A DNA stretch of 64,000 bases from Anthoceros angustus (lineage: Eukaryota; Streptophyta; Anthocerotopsida; Anthocerotales; Anthocerotaceae), in NCBI GenBank assembly GCA_010909165.1, contig MU008163.1, positions 1,612,001 to 1,676,000 of the forward strand. Reading direction: 5' to 3'. The position numbers and the translations under genes were made by a program. Position 1 is the first letter of the stretch. Each line of letters opens with the position of its first letter. This document shows, one piece after another, positions 55,564-64,000 of this stretch. The notes under the pieces were generated by a model. The model was given only the letters and a program-made list of their open reading frames with translations. It was not told the origin of the DNA and searched no databases.

Positions 55564-57463
55564 CGTGCCCAAGTTGTTCGCAGGCTTGATTGCTAGAGGC
55601 CAAGCAACCGGGCATCAGCCCATTTTCCTCGACCTGCATAACGGCACCATAGCCAGCATCAACAATATCTTGTGGTATCTAAACTATGAGGAATGGAAAA
55701 TATAATATCTCATCAATTTCGTATAAGGACCCGAGGCCTAACCCTTAAGCTGCATTGCGGTATAGGTCTGTACTCATCTGGTTAGGAGCACGCTGGCCCC
55801 ATAAGCTAACCCAATATCCAAACAGAGCTAATAGCTATATCAAATACGGTGCGTTCTAATAGAGCAAGGTTTGTCCGAGGAACTTGAGGTAACGCCATTT
55901 CGCCGGGAGAGAGAAAGTATCGCAACCGCGACGTGCGGATCCCGTGCCCAGAGTTGGATATGCACAGTCAGCAAATGTTTGAAACACGTTGGCAGATTTA
56001 TCTTATCCGCAATGCAAAGGAAAAGCTACTACATAGTACACAGACACATATTTGGTTTTCAGCCAGTTATGTACGAGATCCCCTTGGACAGCCGCTTGCA
56101 AGAAGTCTGGCGACGACATGAACCTCCCAACGACTACTTCCACACTGCATGTTCCGTACATGTGACTTGTCTGTTGAGATGCACGCTGGAAGACCCGATT
56201 AGATAGAAAGCCAAGTAAAAAATGCAGGAAAATTACCGAGGAGCTGATGGTGAGGCGAGGCGAGTCAAGAATGGAAGGCTGACGCCAAAATCTACGACAA
56301 CCCAGAAAACAGGAGAAGGAAGAGAGGAAAGAAAAGAAAGAAACGAGCAACAGAAGATGCCAGCTGCCATGTAGCAGAGGGGAATCTCACAAAGCATTTG
56401 CAGGTCGCTCGTGGATGCCCGTGCTTCTAGTTGGCACAGCAGACTAACCTACTAACCTGGGAGGGCTTGGAGGAAGTGGGCCAGTCAGGGAGCTCCAAGT
56501 GATCACGTGGTACACATCTACACCCTCCCTGATGGCAACAGAACAGCAAATGCCCTAGTCTAGTGTTGTGTTGCAACTTAGCAGTACGAAATGGCGGGGT
56601 GATGAAGCGCATGGATGTAGGTCACGTACCAGATCCAGATGCACACAAAGTAGTTCAAACGCAGGCAGGCAGGGCAGGGCTGCTGGGCACCTGGACATCT
56701 TGGGGTTGTTCCAAGATCAAGAAGCAAGCGGCAAGGACGGAAGTCGATAAGACGAGCACCACCCGGATGACACCCGTAGTAGCTGCTCATCATGAGACTG
56801 CCACACAAGTTACATGCTGTATAACCAAAGACCTCTTTTGCCGGGGAAAGAGAAGGAAGCCATCAAACATCCAGCACTGCCACTTTTTTCTAACCACACA
56901 GAAAGGAAAGGCTTAAGAAGCAACCACCACTTCAGTTCAGTTCAGTCCAGGACGACGCACACGGGAAACAGGGCCATGCAAAGTTCAGACACAGAAGCAC
57001 ACCACCCATGACCGCCCAACTGCGGTATGTAGGCGAGATGGGTACCCACCACAGAGATGTACACGTGGGAGAAGACACTTCGACCGAGACTGAAATCAGA
57101 AGAGATTCTTCGTACCCCTGTGCTGCAGTGAAGCAGTTGCATCGCAGCCTAGCCTTTCCGTGGTCCATCATCTCTTTCGCAGACAGCTGACAGTAAACCA
57201 TATCACCTCCTGCTCCCATGCGCAGCTCAAGTGAGAAACAGATTCGCAATACATTACATTACATATGTAAAAGAATGGGCCACCAACCATCCATGTACAT
57301 AATGGGTGGCGACCAAGAATCGAAGTTTTACAATTTCGTGTCCACCGAGAGGCTCCACTTGCGAGGCTCAAAATTGTAGTGGACATGGAAGAATCAACAC
57401 GTTCTCCTACAAACCTCTTCCCGAATACGCCCTCCAGCAGTGCCAAGCTTCAAATACAAAACT
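55564..57463. other. Intergenic and 3' flank of the ATX gene
   Basis: Short overlapping frames on both strands, none with a recognisable domain. The right end is the probable 3' UTR of the ATX1/2-like gene. Confidence 0.5.
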
Positions 57464-60400
57464 TTATGGTACACTGTCTGGAATCCACTTTACAAGTTTA
57501 GACCTTGGAACGACAATAGTACACTCGTCGTCCGAATTCTCGATATTCACGGAGCCCCGACAACCGGCTTTTCCGCAGTAGCAGGGCAATGACTCGTCCT
57601 TTGAGTTGAATCTGCCAAGGGACAGGCTTGGCTGTTACACGGCTTTGCACTAACAACGGCCAGCTATGCAGATAGGTGTCGCAAATTCAAATCATGCAGA
57701 TCAATACCTGTAGTCATACGTGAGCTCCACTCCTGCAGGTAACTCTTCCTTCGACAGGATCACTATGTGCTCGTCCCCACTGGCAAAGATGACTCTTGAA
57801 TAACAGTTTGGCTGCGGGGACAATTCAACGACCAAACTGAGTCAGCAACTTTGGTGAACTTATCGCAGCGCACAGAGATGGTACAATCAATTTAGGAGCC
57901 ACCGAATGTTGCATACCTCACAAGAATGATTTATCAGATGGGCTATGCTTCCAGCACGAGTTGCATCAACATGACGCTCGCTATCAATGCCAAACATATA
58001 GGTGCCCGCACCCTGCACATCAAACGCACATATTTTTCACCTCGCACGTAGTTCTCAACGCTTCGCAGAAAAACTCTCGTATAAAAACGAAGGAACTCAC
58101 CACAAGAGAGTCATAACACCGGCGTTCCCTGATATCAGCAATGATTTGTCTCACTACCTCCCCGGCATACTCAACGACCTGCCAATCCCACAAGTTAGCG
58201 TTGCAGCTAACAGCGTTGGTTGCGTTCAATTGACACCACCAGATGAACCCTCTGGAAAGAAGTACCCACCATTTCGTTAGCACCGTGTGCTTTCTTCGTG
58301 AACACGCCCATGCCATGAATCGCTGACTTGCCTGCACAGATAATACAAATCAATAAGAAAATCTGCACGCAAAATAGAACCACATTACAAACAGCAATTC
58401 AGCAATAGGAATACAGCCATACCAAAAGTAAGCCTTTCTCCCACGGTGGAACGCATCCTCCTATATCTTTCTGACATTGAGAGGACTGCGTCACCGTCAC
58501 ATGAAGGTCCAAGTATGACAACCTCTTGTCCACCCACTTGCTTGGCAGTCTTCTGGCGCTTCCAATTCCAAGACCATAAGCTTGTCCTCTGTCTTCCTTG
58601 CTCCGCACTTGGAGGGTTTTGTCGACAGCCGGAGATAAGATAAGGAAGATTCTCTACAAACTTTCGCTTTGCAAGAGCAGCTGCAAGGGCCTCTGGCTCT
58701 CTTCTGCCTCGCCTCGCTGCATGATTGTATGGCTCTGGAGAACAAAGAACGCCAATGTTAGCTGTCCTAAATTCCCCAGTCTCGCTGTGCAGACAACATT
58801 CCATAAATACCTGTCCGTGCACACCCCGACTGATTCTGAGGCAACTGCTGTTCACATAGGGTGTGATGCTTCAGTTGCTGTGATTTGACTTGCTCAGCTG
58901 ACCGCTCAGTTCCTGGCAGCCTATGCTTCTTGCAGAATGCTTTCAACGACCAAGGGTCTCCAGGGCACAGACCCTGATAAGCTGGGAGTCAGCTAGGAGA
59001 AAAGACGGGATCGGAAATACATAAAGTCAAGCAATGTCACAGGCTTACCTCCATGCGGAACCCAGCAGCTCGTGCACACAAAGGATGAAAAGGAGTTCGA
59101 CAGTGTGAATGTGAGCACTGAGAAAGAGACATAAAATCGATATCAGATCCTAGTATTGCAGCTGACAATTAACTACTTGAAACCTAGGCAGCATCGCTGA
59201 GAAAGGCAGTGGCGATGTGCACCTGAATGCAGGCCCCATAGGGAACTCTACAAAGGCCGCAGCTGAGCTTCCAACGCTCCTGATACCAATACCAGACAAG
59301 GTCATTTCACTTGGCATAGCACTAAACAATCATGAAGCTCAGCACTAGGGACAGCATAGATGCTAACCTTGTCAACTTTGCTGAATCCATCGATTTCTTC
59401 CATTTTACAGACATCCTTAAAGGATGTTTCTATGCAAAACATGTCAGGGGACTCAAGGTCAGCTGGACAGGATTACAGCACCCGAAAGCTAAAGAAATAC
59501 AGGATACTTCACTCCAAACACTCACCAGGTACCCACAGTACACACATGATATGTGCCCATCGGCCATCACCTGTTTTCTTCATGGCCCCACCTGGAAAAC
59601 AAAGGATCTTCAGTCTTCAGAGCTCCTCACAGGCAAAGGAAGCCAGGCTCCATAAAATTTTCTGATTGTAACCAATTTGAGCAATGTAGGGTTACCTCTG
59701 ACTGGACAAATGCAGCAGGGAGGCATCTTCTTAGGCGCATCCACTCCACAGAGATTGCAAAGCCACAAATCACCATCTGGCACATGTATTTCTCCATAGC
59801 ATCTCATATGCACCTGAGAGATGAGACAAATCGCTAATTAAAAAAAAAGAAGGAAAAACAGGAAGAGCTAGAACACATCAGAAGCCCTTGCAGTCAGAAA
59901 CGAAAGCAACACTACTCGATAACTTACGAGCATCCTGCATCTGTCACATTGAAGAAGAAGATTACCATCGTACTCCTGTGGAAAAGAGCCAACAGAAAAG
60001 CAGTCAGAAATGAGGGTTACCTCTGGTCAGTGGCTACCAATCCTACTACAGATCCGATCTGTACCTCATCCAAGTAACACACACTACATCTGTCACGATG
60101 CTTCCATTCTACTTCCACAGGCTTATACCCTGCTGGCAGAAGTTCCTCTGCATCCTCAGTGGATTTTTCAATCCACCCGGTGAACTTGTTGCAAACCCGT
60201 GCAAATGGCAAGGCCTACAATGCACAAACCAGTTGGTCAGACAAGACAGAGAAAAGCATATGCTAGAAAGCCCATATCCTTCCTTTCATGCACCTGAATA
60301 ATCTTTGAGATCCGAGGGTTTGAGAATCCAAATAAAGCTGGTCCCTTTCGACGTTTTTCTTCAACCGGGCTTCCAGTGCAACCATTTTTACCCCTTGCTT

Positions 60401-62716
60401 TCCTGATCTTCTTGAATACGACATCCCAGCATTTAGAAGCAGTAGCTTCTTCAACCTGCAAATATATGCTTAGTTACGGAAGATAGAACACCAACTGTGA
60501 CTGCTACAGAAACCTGGCTCTACAGCATAGACCCAACGAATAGCTCTCAGAATGAAAGCCACCATGGTGAACATAGCAACTGGAATACTCACCCAGCTTC
60601 CATCATCTGTGGCGAGCTTGAAAAGTGGTGTCAATGGTGAAACTGGATTTCTTTGCACTTCCATCGTGTAACTGACAGTCGTTTGTGGATCTGCAAGGCA
60701 ATAGGTAGTCAGAAACCTGGAGGCAGAGGAACAAGCCTCACCTACAACCAGGGAAAGCGGATTGCACACCTTTCATTGAAACAAAGTTTCGAACAGCCTT
60801 ATATCCTTCAGGCCAAATGTACTGCTCATTGTGGAAGTGCTCAGAGTCTCTGACAATTTCGCCTGCAACAAAACCCTCCCAATTTCAGACCGGCAAGCTT
60901 TCAAACGAGAACAAGAAAGCGGAAAACGTGATTTGCATAAATCAGAACACTGCCACTACTAAAGCTCACTGCATGAGAAGCATACCAAAATTCAGGACTG
61001 TGAAGTCATTAAACTGGCAAGGACATTCTACAAGGCTGCCCACTGCTTTCTTTGCTGTCTGCTTCCTGTCTTCTGTTATGAAGATTTCAGCTCCTTCAAC
61101 CTCCTCCGGAGCAGGAACCCTAAGCACTTCAATCTGCAACTGTGCCATCTTGTCAGGAAGCAGACTTCCTCCAGACTTCAGGTACCTAAACATCACACAA
61201 GGCCAAGTAATGAAAACAACCAAGTCAGCACATGATAAAAATAGCCCTACCAGGAACTCTAGAATCCTTGTTGCTGTCACTGGAAGCTTGAATTCGGGGT
61301 TGTACCTGAATACATCAACTAGGCCAAGCTGAAAGGCATGTCTCAGGCACTTGGAATGGTGACGGGCCAGCAGTCCTCTCAGAAACGGTTGGACCTTACT
61401 AACATGCACCCTGCAGGTGAATCCGAAATCCCAGTGTTACTAAACACGTATCATGTGAACATATTCTGACCGCTGTACATGATCACAGTCCTTCACACAC
61501 CTTGCATAGTCATAGCTTCCAAAGAACTGGAGGGGAAGCATCCCGTCCTTGGCAGCTGGTTCCAGCCCACACTGGGCAGCGTTCTCCTCATCCATAAGAT
61601 ATGCCGGCCAATAAGGATACCCCTTGACTTTAGCCCACAGAACATCGCCAGGCTGGTACTCCCTCTGCTGGAAATCATCCAGCTCCGTGGCCAAGGCTGT
61701 CAACGGTTCGTAGTTTCCGGGAGTCAGGCTAGCAAGCTCAGCATCAGTATTGACATAGTGGTCCGGGCCCAGCATCTCCTTGAGCGGGCATCCCATCAGA
61801 TTCCCCTCATGAGGTGACAGGCGTAGCTTGATACGCTCCTTTCCGAGAGCAAGCCACTCCTTCTCCTCATCCTCATAGTCAATCTGACAACACTCCACGA
61901 ACCACAACCATCAACGACGGGAAGCCCAGAATCAGCACCACCTACTGACACCCAAATGGAAGCACAAAAATGCATACCCTGTACTTCTTTGTCGCCGCCT
62001 GGTACTCATGAATCACACCCGGATACCACACTTTATCCATGGGCCAAAAAACCTGCGAACCAGCAACAGCTAGGTCAAGGAAAGGAGCGCAGGACCAAAA
62101 AACCAGGCAGCGAGCAACGAAACCACACCTTACAACTCCTCCCGATACAATCCTTGGGCCGGGCAGCCCCCAAATCAACCCTACAGAAGCACCACGGCGA
62201 GGGTTAGACAGCTGCGCGGCATGCAGCAGGGCCGGCAAGCATCCCAAGTAACTGCTCCAGCACTCACTCTGTCCAGGGAGGTCGATGCGCAATCTGCGAG
62301 CGGTACTCCACCATGGCATCCGTGAGCTTCCTGCTGCGCGGGGACAGCCTGAGCTCCTTGGCGGGCTCAATTCTGTCGCCTTTCTTTCCCCGGCGCCGCA
62401 CGGGGGCAGGCGACTGGCCCAGCAGCACATCCCCATTCCGCTTGGGAATTGTCTTCTTGGGAGTGCGCACCTCGGCGGCGCTGCCGTCTTGGCTCTTGAG
62501 CCCGAACACCCGCCTGCTCTTCTTGCAGGATACCCTGGCGGGATCCGGGGACGATATGCTGGGCTCATTGTGGTCCGTGGAGGACACCAGGCCGTCCGAG
62601 ACGTCGCAGATTGGCACCCCAGAGCTTGCAGGCAACTCCACGCTCATCCTGGGCCGCTTCCGGCTGTACACCACTACTGCAGGAGCTCCGAGCTCCATCT
62701 TGCGCTTGGCGACCAT
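57464..62716 (-). CDS. ATX1: ATX1/ATX2-like trithorax H3K4 methyltransferase, 23 exons
   Basis: Nuclear SET-domain enzyme that methylates histone H3 lysine 4. Exon 5' ends (descending): 62716, 62180, 62052, 61883, 61410, 61185, 60862, 60690, 60455, 60214, 59975, 59813, 59591, 59462, 59279, 59117, 58973, 58734, 58331, 58178, 58012, 57811, 57611; the last ends at TAA 57464. All join in phase to 1060 aa (Arabidopsis ATX1: 1062). Order: Tudor-like [14 protein letters not shown] (~166-180), [21 protein letters not shown] (~272), FYRN and FYRC (~405-520), [23 protein letters not shown] with CYGE and LCNLC (~580-645), extended PHD with [22 protein letters not shown] ([31 protein letters not shown], ~898-1020) and post-[13 protein letters not shown]. 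Introns are 62-137 bp. ATG 62716 fits the family; an in-frame stretch reaches 62893. Confidence 0.96.
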
Positions 62717-62795
62717 CGCAGCAAGGCCCACTCCGACTGGCCCCGTCCCGGCCCCGGCCTCGCCCTCCGCTCGATCCACCTCCTGCTTCCTGCCA

Positions 62796-62843
62796 ATGCC
62801 CCTGCCGATGCCCCTGCCGATGCCCCTGCCGATGCCCCTGCTG
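62796..62843. repeat. 12-bp minisatellite in the ATX 5' leader
   Basis: About four copies of CCGATGCCCCTG just upstream of the chosen start. On the ATX strand they keep the frame open and would encode (Gly-Ile-Gly-Arg)n. If translation began upstream this would add a repetitive N-terminus; more likely it is 5' UTR. Confidence 0.8.
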
Positions 62844-62849
62844 CAGCAG

Positions 62850-64000
62850 GAGTGAATGCCGCCTGCGTACTGTAGAGCGTGCACCAGACGCACTCGCGCT
62901 TCATCTGTCGCACACGTTTGGAGCCCAAGGCTCCAGCCCCACGCTGCTCGTAAAACACATGGCTCGCTTCAAAAAAAAACTTTCCTCCCTGTCCTAACAC
63001 ACCTGCTTCCCTTTCCTTCCTTGTCTTAACCCAAACCCGACGACTCTCTCAATCAAAATCTCTCGTCTTTGTTACTCCCACTGCCGCCTTCTCTTTGCCA
63101 TCCTTTAGCTTTCCATACCTATTCAAAATAAATACTGGTACCTGCACACAAAACATGGGTCTCCGACAAGAAGAGTGAACTCGGATGGAATTTTCCGATC
63201 GTGGACTCTACTTAATAACTTATCTTCTCACTCTTTATCTTGTGCATATCCATGGACCTTGAGGTAAGCATATATAGGCATCTACAGGTTTTTTCGAAAC
63301 GGAGATCTCATACGAAGTTTGGTTTGAGCTCGAGGAGAGTAGGTATGTAGTGGAAATATATATATGAATAAAATATCTTAATTATAGTTTAAGTTCAAAT
63401 CCTCATGGACTTGCACAATATAACAGTAAAATATCAGATTTGTCCATGACATTGCATAGTTTGCATAACGCGTCACTTATACTTATGAGATCTATGTTCG
63501 GAATGACTACACCCTACCTCCATATCGTCATAATTAGGGAATGTGGAGACTTAATATAAAAAAAGAGATGGGAAATTTCATCTACCCGGAGAAAGAAAAG
63601 GGAACAATAAAATTAACCTATTTATAGACTTATAGGTGTAAATAGGCCTAACTTCTATAGGTCTAAATAGGCCTAAATTTTCCTCATAGGTCTAACCCTT
63701 ATTTCTATTAATAGGACTGGCCTAATATAGACTTATGGGTCTAAATAGGTTAATTTCATAGGTGTAATAGGTCAAAATAGGTTAATTTTCTTAAAGCATT
63801 TGCTTATCCATTAGAATTCATAAAGTCCCATCCAGGTCTTACGTTGAGGGCTACCTACTCCCAAAACATACCTAGTTAAACACGTAAACTCAACGCTGGC
63901 CCGAATCACACTTCTCTTCACAATTCTCTTCCTCTCCGAAGATACTCCTCCAAGGGGATGGTGCTTCTGTGTGCTTGGCTGGCTAGGCAGGAAGGGTCCC
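62850..64000. other. ATX promoter side and AT-rich flank
   Basis: No gene recognised. Between 63618 and 63785 the words ATAGGTCTAAATAGGCCTAA and variants recur seven or more times as a diverged ~20-bp satellite. Confidence 0.55.

Overview
The window is nuclear DNA of a land plant. Evidence: a plastid pyruvate kinase alpha subunit, an ATX1/ATX2-type trithorax methyltransferase, an NPF/PTR transporter, two secreted class III peroxidases, a GT17 glycosyltransferase, many PPR (PLS-type) remnants and a Ty1/copia element with an initiator-Met primer site. All genes are split by GT-AG introns. The introns of the trithorax gene are uniformly tiny (62-137 bp over 22 introns), as in compact seed-free lineages such as Selaginella-type lycophytes. 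That placement is inference; the family-level identifications are not.

Layout. 1-2.4 kb: a 1.2-kb tandem duplication of the 3' flank of an NPF gene (2401-4996, minus). 5-14.8 kb: gene-poor, GC-rich or AT-rich sequence with several minisatellites. 14.8-34.1 kb: a duplicated, decaying region. It holds PPR pseudogenes (minus), each headed by a divergent small membrane-protein gene (plus) about 265 bp away, a near-perfect 1.59-kb tandem duplication of that module, a TA-flanked MITE, a peroxidase gene whose introns hold a tRNA-Ala pseudogene and a transplanted PPR fragment, and a tRNA-Ala(CGC) gene. 34.26-40.72 kb: a tandem three-LTR copia array, one target-site duplication around the whole, inserted in the first intron of the fourth small membrane-protein copy. 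44.4-49.3 kb: a second peroxidase and plastid pyruvate kinase, both minus. 50.2-55.3 kb: an AT-rich island with a GT17 gene, an unrecognised four-exon gene and a chromodomain-like ORF. 57.5-62.7 kb: a complete 23-exon ATX1/2-like H3K4 methyltransferase (1060 aa as assembled here).

The intact genes are ordinary housekeeping, cell-wall, transport and chromatin genes and do not form a pathway. The distinctive content is the recurring head-to-head PPR / small membrane-protein module (four copies at about 265-bp spacing), the intron insertions in the first peroxidase, the paired cysteine loss in both peroxidases, and the tandem copia array. Clustered short indels at CTG/CAG sites, confined to repeats, suggest that part of the apparent repeat decay is a basecalling artefact. 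Exon boundaries were assigned by eye from splice consensus, frame continuity and family conservation.
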